Position numbers and translations under genes: made by a program. DNA of 64,000 nucleotides from Paenisporosarcina macmurdoensis (GTDB lineage: Bacteria > Bacillota > Bacilli > Bacillales_A > Planococcaceae). Below the pieces are notes generated by a model. That model did not search any database, was not told where the DNA came from, and saw only the letters and a program-made list of their open reading frames with translations. The stretch lies in NCBI RefSeq assembly GCF_042658845.1, contig NZ_JBHSRI010000003.1, forward strand, positions 1-64,000, read 5' to 3'. Positions 50,629-59,293 of the stretch are shown here, one piece after another; the stretch's first letter is position 1, and every line of letters starts with the position of its first letter.

Positions 50629-51528
50629 TATGAGTGGTTTTAGTTCAGAAAAAGCTAAAAATTCTTCTTCTAATAAAGAAGATGGTAATATAGCTGAATC
50701 ATCACTAGCTTTTGTAGTACCTTGTTTTTGTTGTTGCAAAATTTGCTCAAACGTTAGCGGATTTGCAACCGGTATTTCACTTGGTATTACTTGCATTGTA
50801 CCTTTTGCATAGACATTGAAAAAACTGTTTGCCATTGCTCGGTAACCTTCTACATTTGGATGTACATCTGCCGGATTTGGTATTTTTCCAGTCGCACTAT
50901 CTCCAAAAGCAGCGTCAACTGATACAAATTGCACCCCTGCCTCTTTTGCCACTTTTGCTAAGATTTCATTAAGTCGATTTAATTGTTTCGCTGTACCGGC
51001 CTTCTGGGAATCTCGTGCATGTGGATATGCAAAATAATAACCCATCACATACACTTGTGCTTTCGGTGCTATTTTTTTCAACTCACTAAGAATTTTCACC
51101 ATGTTTTTTCGAACGCTGTTTAATGAGTAATCGGCTGGAATTTGTTGAAAGGTTAATGAACCTGACTTCACATCTGCTCTAATCAAACGTAGCAGATCAT
51201 TTGCTCCCGCAGAAATCGTTATGACATTTGCATTTTGAAGCAAAGGCTTCGCTTCTTTAGACTGTACTCGCTCCAGCACATCAGTAGTTGTAAACCCTGG
51301 AAATGCTAAGTCTTTTGAATAAAAAGCCAGTGGTTGATTACGGCCAATTTCTTGAGCAATTAAATCACTATATCCAGTGTCAATTTCACGTGTTGGAGTT
51401 TGACCAGCGGCAAGAGAATCGCCAAGAGCTACATACGAAATAGGCCCAAAAACTTGAGCACTTGTTTGAAGTGGCACGAGAAATAAACCCATGACGACAA
51501 AAAGAATAGTTAATTGTTTTTTTATCAT
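50626..51528 (-). CDS. Secreted GDSL/SGNH-family esterase
   Basis: The 300-residue protein has a signal peptide (residues 1-24, ending near TSAQ). SGNH blocks are visible: ALGDSLAAGQ (catalytic Ser), LAFPGFTT (Gly), ISAGANDLL (Asn) and the C-terminal DVHPNVEGY (Asp and His). It is a likely extracellular lipase, esterase or acyl hydrolase of the cell envelope. An extra 55-residue tail after the domain has no known motif. ATG lies about 7 nt after GAGGTG. Confidence 0.9.
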   Translation of the reverse strand: MIKKQLTILFVVMGLFLVPLQTSAQVFGPISYVALGDSLAAGQTPTREIDTGYSDLIAQEIGRNQPLAFYSKDLAFPGFTTTDVLERVQSKEAKPLLQNANVITISAGANDLLRLIRADVKSGSLTFQQIPADYSLNSVRKNMVKILSELKKIAPKAQVYVMGYYFAYPHARDSQKAGTAKQLNRLNEILAKVAKEAGVQFVSVDAAFGDSATGKIPNPADVHPNVEGYRAMANSFFNVYAKGTMQVIPSEIPVANPLTFEQILQQQKQGTTKASDDSAILPSSLLEEEFLAFSELKPLI

Positions 51529-51539
51529 AACATCACCTC

Positions 51540-52769
51540 TTAAAATGCCCAGTTACCATGACGGAAAATAGCTTCAAGCGTTCCATCATGACGTTCACCA
51601 TCAATATCCATCTCTCCGCTACCAATCATAAAATCTTCATGAGTCATGGAAGTGTTTAACCCCAGTGCTTGAAGTTGTGATTCTTCTAAATCACGCGCGC
51701 CTTCAACACAAGTAGGATACGCTTCACCAATTGCTAAATGGTTTGATGCATTTTCATCAAACAATGTATTGTAGAACAAAATTCCAGAAGAAGAAATAGG
51801 TGATTCATGAGGAACTAAAGCCAACTCACCGAGATAAGCTGAACCTTCGTCATTTTGAATCAATTGTTGCAGTAAATCATTTCCTTTTTCTGCTTGTGCC
51901 TTAATTATTTTACCGTTTTCAAATGTTAAGGTAAAACCATCAATAATATTTCCTTGATAAACAAATGGTTTTGTATTGCGAACATGCCCATTTACACCTA
52001 ATTTCAAAGGTGCTGTATACACTTCTTCAGTTGGCATATTGGCAATAAATGCAGTTCTATTAGGAGTTCTGCTAGCACCAGTCATCCATAAATGTTTTTC
52101 TGGTAATTCAATTGTTAACTCAGTACCAGGTGCTTTATAAATAAGTTTTTTAAATCTCTTGTCATTTAATGCAGTAGCCCGTTTTTCTAATTCCCGAATA
52201 TGTGACTTCCACTGTTCGACAGCATTGCCTTCACCGATGCGCACCGTTTTAAAAATGGCATCCCATAAAGCAGATACTTGCTTGTCCTTTGGTAGGTCCG
52301 GAAACACTTTTTGTGCCCACATTTTAGAGGGAATGGCGACAATTGACCATGAAATTTTATCTGACATGACGGAAGCTCGGTATTTTTCTAAAGCCCGTCC
52401 TGCTACTTTTTGTTGATCAGATATACGTTTTGCAGGAACACCTGCTAATAAATCAGGATCTTCAGCATCTATCCATAATAGCGATCCCTGTTGATCAATT
52501 AATTCTTCTCTTTGTGTAACCATCCATGCAGGAAATTCATGCATTTCAGAATCTGGTGCAAGGTCATAAAAAGCACGATTGGTCGGTCCATCCGAAAAAT
52601 TAACATGAACACGTTTCGCACCTGCTTCGTAAGCCTTTTTAACAACTAACCGCGTAAAATCAAGAGTGTCTGTAGTCGTGTTAATCAACACGTACTGTCC
52701 AGGTTGGACGTTTATCCCAACACGTACAGCCAAATCAGCATATTCTGCTAATTTTTCTTCAAACGTCAT
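51540..52769 (-). CDS. M29 family aminopeptidase, copy 2
   Basis: The 409-residue paralogue of the enzyme at 37240 is clearly similar along its whole length, with the same metal-site blocks NMPTEEVYTAP, ELALVPHESPIS, LFDENASNHLAIGEAY and THEDFMIGS. Both copies look catalytically intact. Its start overlaps the yfmL stop by 4 bp (ATGA), so the two are translationally coupled. Confidence 0.92.
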   Translation of the reverse strand: MTFEEKLAEYADLAVRVGINVQPGQYVLINTTTDTLDFTRLVVKKAYEAGAKRVHVNFSDGPTNRAFYDLAPDSEMHEFPAWMVTQREELIDQQGSLLWIDAEDPDLLAGVPAKRISDQQKVAGRALEKYRASVMSDKISWSIVAIPSKMWAQKVFPDLPKDKQVSALWDAIFKTVRIGEGNAVEQWKSHIRELEKRATALNDKRFKKLIYKAPGTELTIELPEKHLWMTGASRTPNRTAFIANMPTEEVYTAPLKLGVNGHVRNTKPFVYQGNIIDGFTLTFENGKIIKAQAEKGNDLLQQLIQNDEGSAYLGELALVPHESPISSSGILFYNTLFDENASNHLAIGEAYPTCVEGARDLEESQLQALGLNTSMTHEDFMIGSGEMDIDGERHDGTLEAIFRHGNWAF

Positions 52770-53917
52770 TTCTTTTTCCCCCTTTGTAGCAAGGTTTTAG
52801 ATGAACCCTCAATTAGTTGGCCTTGGTCCCATACTTTTTGAACAGGTTTTGAAGGTAATTCTTTCGTCCATTTTTTATAATTTTTTTCATCTGTGTACGT
52901 TAATAATGATAAAACTTCGCCATCAGCACCGGCACGACCTGTTCGGCCTGAACGATGCAAATATGGTTCAATCAAGTGTGGCACATCGACATGAATAACA
53001 TGCGTTAAGCCTTCGATATCTAACCCACGCGCTGCGATGTCAGTAGCTATTAAGATACTCACTTCACCTTTACGGAAAGATGCCAATGCTTGCTTACGTT
53101 CTTCTTTTTTCATATCAGAGTGTAAAGCTACAATTTTAGCATCACGGAATTTCAACTTCGATTCTTTCATCAACAACTGATCTAGGTTGTTTACAAATGC
53201 TAAGCCTCGCATTCCTTTTACATGTGCTAGACGTCGCAGTAAATCAGTTTTGTCGCGTTCTTCTACTTTTACAAAGGAATGGACTACTTTCCCTTGCGCA
53301 GGCAACTCTTCATGAGTTACGTGAATACGAATAGGATCTTTCATCATGCGACTTGCAACTAACTCGATTTCTTCTGTAATGGTTGCAGATACGACTACGA
53401 TTTGTCGGTCATGATTAGAACCATCAATAATCGCTTTTGCTATATTGCGGTGTTCTCTTGCTAATAACTGATCGCCTTCATCCAAAACAATATGTCGTAA
53501 ATCATGAAGTTTCAGTTTTCTAGCTTTTACTAATTCATGTAATCGACCAGGCGTACCAACCACAATTGTCGGTTTTTTCTTTAGTTTCTCTAATTGACGA
53601 GCCATATTAGCTCCCCCAATTAATTGAGCAACTGTAATATCGGTTCCTTCCGTCCACTCACGCAGAACTTCGACAATTTGCATGGATAGTTCTTGTGAAG
53701 GAGCCACGATAATTGCTTGTGTTTTTTGAATCGTACCGTCTACTTGATTTAGGATAGGTAAAACATACGCTAATGTTTTTCCCGATCCAGTAGGTGATTG
53801 TGCGACAACGTCTTTCCCATCAAGCATGTGCGGGATTAGTTGTGTTTGAACAGGCATTTCATAGCTGAATTTCCATTTATTTTGAAGTTCGGGTTTTAAG
53901 TTTTCGATAAATGACAT
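52766..53917 (-). CDS. yfmL: DEAD-box-type RNA helicase YfmL
   Basis: The 383-residue two-domain helicase has Walker A SPTGSGKT, GTPGRL, motif II as DEGD (not DEAD), SAT in VVSATIT, and HRSGRTGRAG. It has no long RNA-binding tail, which fits B. subtilis YfmL, a helicase for 50S ribosome assembly. ATG follows AAGGTGG. It is upstream of and coupled to the second M29 peptidase. Confidence 0.9.
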   Translation of the reverse strand: MSFIENLKPELQNKWKFSYEMPVQTQLIPHMLDGKDVVAQSPTGSGKTLAYVLPILNQVDGTIQKTQAIIVAPSQELSMQIVEVLREWTEGTDITVAQLIGGANMARQLEKLKKKPTIVVGTPGRLHELVKARKLKLHDLRHIVLDEGDQLLAREHRNIAKAIIDGSNHDRQIVVVSATITEEIELVASRMMKDPIRIHVTHEELPAQGKVVHSFVKVEERDKTDLLRRLAHVKGMRGLAFVNNLDQLLMKESKLKFRDAKIVALHSDMKKEERKQALASFRKGEVSILIATDIAARGLDIEGLTHVIHVDVPHLIEPYLHRSGRTGRAGADGEVLSLLTYTDEKNYKKWTKELPSKPVQKVWDQGQLIEGSSKTLLQRGKKK

Positions 53918-54008
53918 TGTTATTCCACCTTTATATATACATGCTCTTAGTGTACCATAAAACGCTATATTAAGCCTTTTTCTGCAGGGAAATGTCGTTT
54001 TTTCAAAA

Positions 54009-54334
54009 GAAAAACCGGGCCGTTCCTTTTAAGAAGAATAACCATAGTAGCCTGTTGATTTCCGCTACGGTGGACGCTTTTCACGGGCATGGCTTCAATC
54101 TCCTAATATAGATGGCAATTACGATTATAGGTTGGTTTAACTTAGAATCATTTATTCGTGTCTTAGCAAAAAGCAATTGATAGATTTTCTTGTTGGTTAC
54201 TACTCACTTCATGGATTGTAGTGGAAAGCGTCCGACTGAAACGGAAATCAACACTTTTAATGAATCAATTTTTTTATCGAAAACACCTGAAACATTGGAT
54301 TTATGGAACTAAAATTATATACGTTCTAGAAAGA
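54009..54334. repeat. Palindromic intergenic repeat, copy with replaced centre
   Basis: The core 54054-54252 begins GTTGATTTCCGCTACGGTGG and ends GGAAAGCGTCCG..CGGAAATCAAC. The middle (about 54105-54225) is A/T-rich and unrelated to the hairpin module of the other copies. Outer flanks match those of 46361-46775. Confidence 0.82.
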
Positions 54335-54363
54335 AAAACTCTGTCCCAAAAAAGGGACAGAGC
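54335..54363 (-). terminator. Terminator of the racemase gene
   Basis: CTCTGTCCC / GGGACAGAG stem with A-rich left side (minus-strand U tract), directly after the racemase stop. Confidence 0.88.
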
Positions 54364-54367
54364 GTGG

Positions 54368-55069
54368 TTAATCATTTAATTCATAGCCACAAGCAAGAAT
54401 TGCACTTTCAGCTAATACCATTAATGAATCAATATAAGTATCATCAAGATTCAACTCTTTTTTAACGATTGATAGTTCAGTGCATCCTAAAATAATTCGG
54501 TCGCAACCAAGTCCTTCAAGCTTATTAATAATTTGTTGCCATTTTAAAAAGTCTACAGACCGCCCTGCTTTTACATCATCATAAATGATAGACATGACCA
54601 TTTCTTGTGTTTCCTCATCTGGCACAATTGGTTGGACACCAGCGTTTTGGCAGGCTAGCTGATAAACAGAAGTAGTCAAAGTACCCGTTGTTGCTAAAAT
54701 ACCGACTTTTTTCGCACCTATTTGCGCAGCTCGTTTTGCTGTCTCATTAATCATATGCAATACCTGCATATCCGCTCCCTGTTGAATCTCAGGATAAAAA
54801 GAGTGAGCGGTATTACACGGAACAGCTAATACTTCAGCACCAATAGATTTTAACTTAGCTGCATCTGCAATCATGACAGGAACAGGGTTAGCTTTCGAGC
54901 GATCCAAAATATATGTGGTGCGGTCAGGAATGCTTGTATTATTGGTAATTACCATATTGACATGTTGTTGATCGGTAAGGGCTTTTGTCCGTTTAACGAT
55001 CATTTCACCAAGCAACATCGTTGCAAGCGGGCCAACCCCACCGATGATGCCTAACACTTTCTTTTTCAT
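54368..55069 (-). CDS. Aspartate/glutamate racemase
   Basis: The 233-residue cofactor-independent racemase has both catalytic cysteines in VPCNTAHSF and LGCTELSIV, and opens with the family IIGGVGPLAT. It probably supplies D-aspartate (or D-glutamate) for the ATP-grasp ligase 3 bp upstream in the same operon. The pair parallels the aspartate racemase and D-Asp ligase linkage in Enterococcus faecium. Choice of D-Asp over D-Glu is inference. Confidence 0.9.
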   Translation of the reverse strand: MKKKVLGIIGGVGPLATMLLGEMIVKRTKALTDQQHVNMVITNNTSIPDRTTYILDRSKANPVPVMIADAAKLKSIGAEVLAVPCNTAHSFYPEIQQGADMQVLHMINETAKRAAQIGAKKVGILATTGTLTTSVYQLACQNAGVQPIVPDEETQEMVMSIIYDDVKAGRSVDFLKWQQIINKLEGLGCDRIILGCTELSIVKKELNLDDTYIDSLMVLAESAILACGYELND

Positions 55070-55072
55070 AAC

Positions 55073-56296
55073 TTATGACAAACCTTTATTATTGAAGTAT
55101 TTTTTATATTTGCGGTAATAATTTAAATTATTTAACATTAATTTTGCCCAGCGCTTCGGATTAAAATCTTCTTTATAAAATAAGTGATTCGTCACTTTCC
55201 CTTCAGAAATTAACTCTTTCGCTTGTTGTTTAAGCTGTTCGTTTTGTGCATATTTGAATAACACACCTTTTGGAATGATCATCCAAAGGTGCTTGTCTTT
55301 TGCATACGTTAACGTTTGAGGAATATTAAGCATGTGATCATCTGCTACATACTTCATCAAGTTATGACCACTCGCTGTAACATAGTAACTACTACGTCCA
55401 TTTCTCAAGTTAATCTCAAATAACTTGTATTCACCATCACGCAAATCCAACTTCATATCAAAATTGGCAAAGCCGGTGTAGCCAATATCTTCTAAGAAGG
55501 AACGAACTCGGTCAAGCAAAGCTTCATCAAACGTATTAATAATAGCCGCATAGCTACCAATACCTTCTGGGGAATGCTCTTCTAAAATCGGATTCCCTAA
55601 TGACATAAGTTTAACTTTTCCATCTTTCCCTACATACGCATTTAACACTCGCATATAAGAATCGTCTCCTGGAATAAATTCTTGAATCGTAAGATTATCT
55701 TTGTAAGATGATTTATAAATGGCATCGATAATCGCATTTTTTTCTGCTTCATCATGTGCAACAAATACTTTTTTCTTTCCAGGGAATGAGCAATTCCAAT
55801 ATTCTACTGAATTTGATGCTTTTATGATGATTGGATACATAAAATCTATTGTAAAAGAATCTTTGTTTCCAAAAGTACAGAGTGATGTTTTAGGATAAGC
55901 AAAGCCATATTGCTCACAAATATCATAGAAATTCTCTTTTAATACGATACGATCCATTAATTTCTCATCAATGTAAGGTACTGCAAAATGCTTTGATAAT
56001 TGTTCTTTATTTTTAATAATTAATTTTGCATAATCGTCTCCACAAGCTAGGAGTAATAACTTTTTATCTGCATGTTGACTCGCCACTTTTTTAAGTGCCG
56101 GAACGAACACATCTTGTTCGTTTAAATGAGGAATAACTTGAAAATCCAAAATTTTGCTATCTTGGGTTGCTGATAAATTCATACGCCCTAAAACAAGGGG
56201 CTTCAGTCCGTAAGCTTCGTGAAAAGCGCGTGCCATTCCGTATGCATTCATATCAGAACCAAGCAATATAGGTAAAAACGAATGATTTACTGTCAT
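55073..56296 (-). CDS. ATP-grasp D-aspartate ligase (Aslfm-like), peptidoglycan cross-bridge
   Basis: The 407-residue ATP-grasp protein has blocks such as PILLGSDMNAYGMARAFHEA, PIIIKASNSVEYW, IQEFIPGDDSYMRVLNAYVG and GYTGFANFDMKLD with EINLRNGRSSYYVT (Mg-binding Glu/Asn), which closely resemble E. faecium Aslfm as I remember it. That enzyme adds the beta-carboxyl of D-Asp to the epsilon-amino group of Lys in the wall precursor. ATG 56296 is used because the family starts here; the ribosome site (AAGAGAG) is weak and distant. Confidence 0.85.
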   Translation of the reverse strand: MTVNHSFLPILLGSDMNAYGMARAFHEAYGLKPLVLGRMNLSATQDSKILDFQVIPHLNEQDVFVPALKKVASQHADKKLLLLACGDDYAKLIIKNKEQLSKHFAVPYIDEKLMDRIVLKENFYDICEQYGFAYPKTSLCTFGNKDSFTIDFMYPIIIKASNSVEYWNCSFPGKKKVFVAHDEAEKNAIIDAIYKSSYKDNLTIQEFIPGDDSYMRVLNAYVGKDGKVKLMSLGNPILEEHSPEGIGSYAAIINTFDEALLDRVRSFLEDIGYTGFANFDMKLDLRDGEYKLFEINLRNGRSSYYVTASGHNLMKYVADDHMLNIPQTLTYAKDKHLWMIIPKGVLFKYAQNEQLKQQAKELISEGKVTNHLFYKEDFNPKRWAKLMLNNLNYYRKYKKYFNNKGLS

Positions 56297-56409
56297 CGTG
56301 ATATCAACTCTCTTTTCCAAAAACATAGTATTTTTATTGTAACGATAATATATTTCTACGTATATTTCATCTTTTGTCTATTAGGTATGTGTTTCACAAG
56401 GTTGCCTAT

Positions 56410-56437
56410 GTCCATATAAACTTGTATGTATATGGAC
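56410..56437. other. Inverted repeat upstream of the D-Asp ligase gene
   Basis: GTCCATATA (56410-56418) and TATATGGAC (56429-56437), a 9-bp dyad without U tract, 114 bp upstream of the ligase start. It could be an operator; there is no other evidence. Confidence 0.3.
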
Positions 56438-56549
56438 CAACTAACCGTGTGGTGATTATTATTTTGAGTTCAAGTGTCTCAATGTGAAATTATATCATTT
56501 TTAGAGCGAAAGTTTAAGCAGGACTTTCAATCTGTTTTGCAGCTATCTC

Positions 56550-56720
56550 AAAAGAAAAGCGCAATTCGCCTTGTAGCTCGACACTGGTGCTGGAAGAACC
56601 GATGCGAAATATTTCTTTCGCCTGAGGGTCTAAAGCTTATGTGCGAGCTGGCGCATGGAGCTAGACATAGCTCCTCTATAATCAAAAGTGTAGCTCGAAA
56701 AAAACTTGTACTGTATATCT
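56550..56720. repeat. Second intergenic repeat family, copy 2
   Basis: AAAAGAAAAGCGC..TAGCTCGACACTGGTGC..GCGAGCTGGCGCATGGAGCTAGACATAGCT..AGTGTAGCTCGAAAAA; clearly related to 46776-46936. The 88-codon open frame through it has no ribosome site and is not called. Confidence 0.75.
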
Positions 56721-56770
56721 TAAAAAAAGAGCCAGAATAACAGGATCGCTCCCGTCACTCTGACGCATTT

Positions 56771-56923
56771 TTACTCTGTTTGTTCCATATGTTCTTTGAT
56801 TAATTCATATAGTGATAGTTCATATAATTGTTTTCCTTCGACTTTAAAAACACCTTGTTGAACTAAATCGTCAATTACGTTCATTTTCTTTCCGTCCATT
56901 TTTGTTTCTATAAGTGGGATCAT
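56771..56923 (-). CDS. Small FbpA-like protein
   Basis: The 50-residue protein ends MNVIDDLVQQGVFKVEGKQ then LYELSLYELIKEH. The pattern ID.L...GV.K....QLYEL.L.EL resembles the Fur-regulated basic protein A family, small RNA-chaperone-like helpers of iron sparing. Recognition is from memory and moderate. ATG 56923 follows AAGGAG by 9 nt. The gene is 37 bp downstream of vanZ. I see no Fur box next to it. Confidence 0.55.
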   Translation of the reverse strand: MIPLIETKMDGKKMNVIDDLVQQGVFKVEGKQLYELSLYELIKEHMEQTE

Positions 56924-56960
56924 GATGATTAACTCCTTAACATTTTTACTCAAACGATGT

Positions 56961-57545
56961 TTACCCAGCTTGTTTAATGTTAAAACTTTTTTTGAAGTTA
57001 ATTGGCAAAAACTTATAAAGAACATAGCCAATACAGGCACCTAATGTGTTAAGCCACAAATCATCCACATCACTACTGCGCATTTGAGGCAGTTGCAAGA
57101 TTTCAATAATTAAGGATAGAAGAAATCCAATTCCAACCGTTCGCCACGCTCGATCAAACTTTTTCCATAACAACGGAAGAAGAAAACCAATGGGTATAAA
57201 CATCACAATATTACCAACGAAATTAATTAAAAAAGGTTGCCACAAATTTAAATACCTGATGGCATTATAGGTCTCGGTTAATACACGAAAGGGTTCAAGA
57301 TTTATGGCTTGATGATCCCCGTTAATTAGCTGTATTCCCCCACCTTGAACACTCACTGTTGGTAAAATAGTTTGTGATAACAATCCTGTAAGGAACATAA
57401 AAAATAATGTAATACCTAGTTCACGAGAAATTCTCGTTTTCTTTTTAGAATTAATTATTTGAAAGATACGGATGACTATTATAACAGGTAAAATTAATAC
57501 CATATAAAAACCCATATCTTGTATATATCTCAGAATAGAATCCAT
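56961..57545 (-). CDS. VanZ family membrane protein
   Basis: The 194-residue protein has four to five membrane helices and the VanZ signatures NFVGNIVMFIPIGFLLPLL, SLIIEILQLP and RSSDVDDLWLNTLGACIGY. VanZ proteins are linked to teicoplanin tolerance and envelope functions; the reaction is unknown. No vanA-type genes are nearby. The ATG at 57545 has only a weak ribosome site (AAGGTG). Confidence 0.88.
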   Translation of the reverse strand: MDSILRYIQDMGFYMVLILPVIIVIRIFQIINSKKKTRISRELGITLFFMFLTGLLSQTILPTVSVQGGGIQLINGDHQAINLEPFRVLTETYNAIRYLNLWQPFLINFVGNIVMFIPIGFLLPLLWKKFDRAWRTVGIGFLLSLIIEILQLPQMRSSDVDDLWLNTLGACIGYVLYKFLPINFKKSFNIKQAG

Positions 57546-57792
57546 ATAGCACCTTTTTCTTTCATGTAGTCCCCTTATTCTAATCTTTATCCAATAATAT
57601 TCATAACTAATTTTTGAGCTTTGAACCCAACTTTCACGTATTCACGAGTGCAAAGTTGGATATTCTGTTACTAGGCGAGTGTTAATCATATGGAAATAGG
57701 TGTTACCTATTCTATAATAAAATTGCTAGCATGATAATTAATCTATTATAGTTGCTAACCACTGATGAAAAGAAGCGTCTTGTATTGTAAGC
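57546..57792. other. Intergenic stretch before the tandem repeat
   Basis: A/T-rich, no gene or clear signal seen. It may hold the vanZ promoter, which I could not place. Confidence 0.4.
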
Positions 57793-58040
57793 CAGAGCTT
57801 CAAGTACACAAGCTAATCTAGGAAGTGAGTGCATGAACGCCGGAGCGTACTCAAGTACGTGAGGATGTGAGTGAATGCAGTTGACGAAGAGATGAGCCGT
57901 GTATTGGAAGGCGAATACGAGGGTTTCAAGACACAAGCAGGTCGAGGAAGCAATTGAGCGAACACCGGAGCGTACTCAAGTACGTGAGGATGTGAGTGAA
58001 TGCAGTTGACGAAGAGATGCGCCGTGTATTGGAAGCCGGA
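57793..58040. repeat. Tandem 124-bp repeat ending at the ylbC ribosome site
   Basis: Two copies with a period of 124 bp. A 54-bp run beginning CGGAGCGTACTCAAGTACGT is identical at 57841-57894 and 57965-58018. The palindrome CGTACTCAAGTACG recurs in each. The second copy runs into GGAAGCCGGAAGGAGTGG, whose AAGGAG is the only Shine-Dalgarno for ylbC (ATG 58055). Confidence 0.88.
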
Positions 58041-58054
58041 AGGAGTGGCAAAGA

Positions 58055-59197
58055 ATGCGTTACCTATCCTCTATAGTAACACTACTTATTGTAGCCTATT
58101 TAACAAGTCCACTCTGGGAAAAGCCAGCCAGTGACTATGTTGACGTATCTTTTTTAGATGCGATTGACGCTCAAGTAAACAAAGGCTATGAATTATTAAA
58201 AGATCAACCTTTCATAGAAAACACAATAGATGATCTTTCAAATACATTAACAACGATTCCAGCAAAGCTGACCTTGAGGCCAACCGAAACCAGTTATGCA
58301 CCTGTTACTCAAGTTGAAAAACCTACATTAGCTACACCTACTGATAGATTATTTTCGGTGCACAACATCCAAATTGGAGACAAAATGGATAGCGTCACTC
58401 AAGAACTTGGGAAAGCAAAAAGGATTACTACTAATGAATATGGCTCAGAGTGGCATACATTTCATACAGATTTTCAAAACTTTCTAATGGTTTCCTTTGA
58501 TGACGCTTCTCGAGTAAATGCTTTATTTACAAATAACGATTTAATTGCTTCTTCATTTGACGTTAAGTTAAATAGCCAAAAATCAGTTGTTCAAGAAGCA
58601 TTAGGAAAACCCGTAAAACAAATTCAAAAAGGCAATATCAATTACATTTTGAACGATGACGGTGAAATGGATACATTCTTAATTGAGAATGTATATGTGA
58701 CTGTATTTTATGACGTTCATGAAAACGATACAGTAACTGCCATTCAAATCATATCGGACAGTTTGGAAAAACAAAAACCTGCTTTATATGGCGACACTAG
58801 TGAGGATTTACGAAGTGGTTTCGAGTTTCAGTTATTCGATTTAACGAATGCCGCTCGTGTGCACCATAAGGTTCCACCAGTGAGATGGGAATCCGCTATT
58901 CGTGACACCGCCTACAAACATAGTCTAGATATGGCGGATCAAAATTACTTTAGTCACACCAATTTAGATGGACAATCCCCATTTGATCGAATGACTATGG
59001 ATAATATTAATTATTCAGTTGCCGGAGAAAATTTAGCTTACGGTCAGTCAAGTAGTATATTTGCACATGAAGGATTAATGAACTCTATTGGCCATCGTAA
59101 AAATTTGTTAAAACGAGACTTTACTTTACTCGGTGTTGGTGTCGCCTTTAACGAGGAAAACCAACCATACTATACCGAGAACTTTTACAAACCATAA
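58055..59197 (+). CDS. ylbC: CAP-domain protein YlbC
   Basis: The 380-residue protein has an N-terminal membrane or signal segment (residues 1-20), a linker, a CAP-associated N-terminal domain (about 105-245, beginning VHNIQIGDKMDSV) and a C-terminal CAP/SCP domain: LFDLTNAARVHHKVPPVRW, HSLDMADQNYFSHTNLDG and AGENLAYG. It is the layout of B. subtilis YlbC, an exported protein of unknown role. The ribosome site comes from the end of a repeat. Confidence 0.87.
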   Translation: MRYLSSIVTLLIVAYLTSPLWEKPASDYVDVSFLDAIDAQVNKGYELLKDQPFIENTIDDLSNTLTTIPAKLTLRPTETSYAPVTQVEKPTLATPTDRLFSVHNIQIGDKMDSVTQELGKAKRITTNEYGSEWHTFHTDFQNFLMVSFDDASRVNALFTNNDLIASSFDVKLNSQKSVVQEALGKPVKQIQKGNINYILNDDGEMDTFLIENVYVTVFYDVHENDTVTAIQIISDSLEKQKPALYGDTSEDLRSGFEFQLFDLTNAARVHHKVPPVRWESAIRDTAYKHSLDMADQNYFSHTNLDGQSPFDRMTMDNINYSVAGENLAYGQSSSIFAHEGLMNSIGHRKNLLKRDFTLLGVGVAFNEENQPYYTENFYKP

Positions 59198-59247
59198 TGT
59201 TGAGTCCATCCAGTTGGTTGAGCATGAGAATTTCTTACCATACAGAG

Positions 59248-59287
59248 AAAAGGCAGTCCCCACAATAACTGGGAACTGCCTTTTTTC
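59248..59287. terminator. Bidirectional terminator (ylbC and kinase gene)
   Basis: AAAAGGCAGTCCCC / GGGAACTGCCTTTTTT stem between convergent genes. Confidence 0.85.
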
Positions 59288-59293
59288 TATTAA

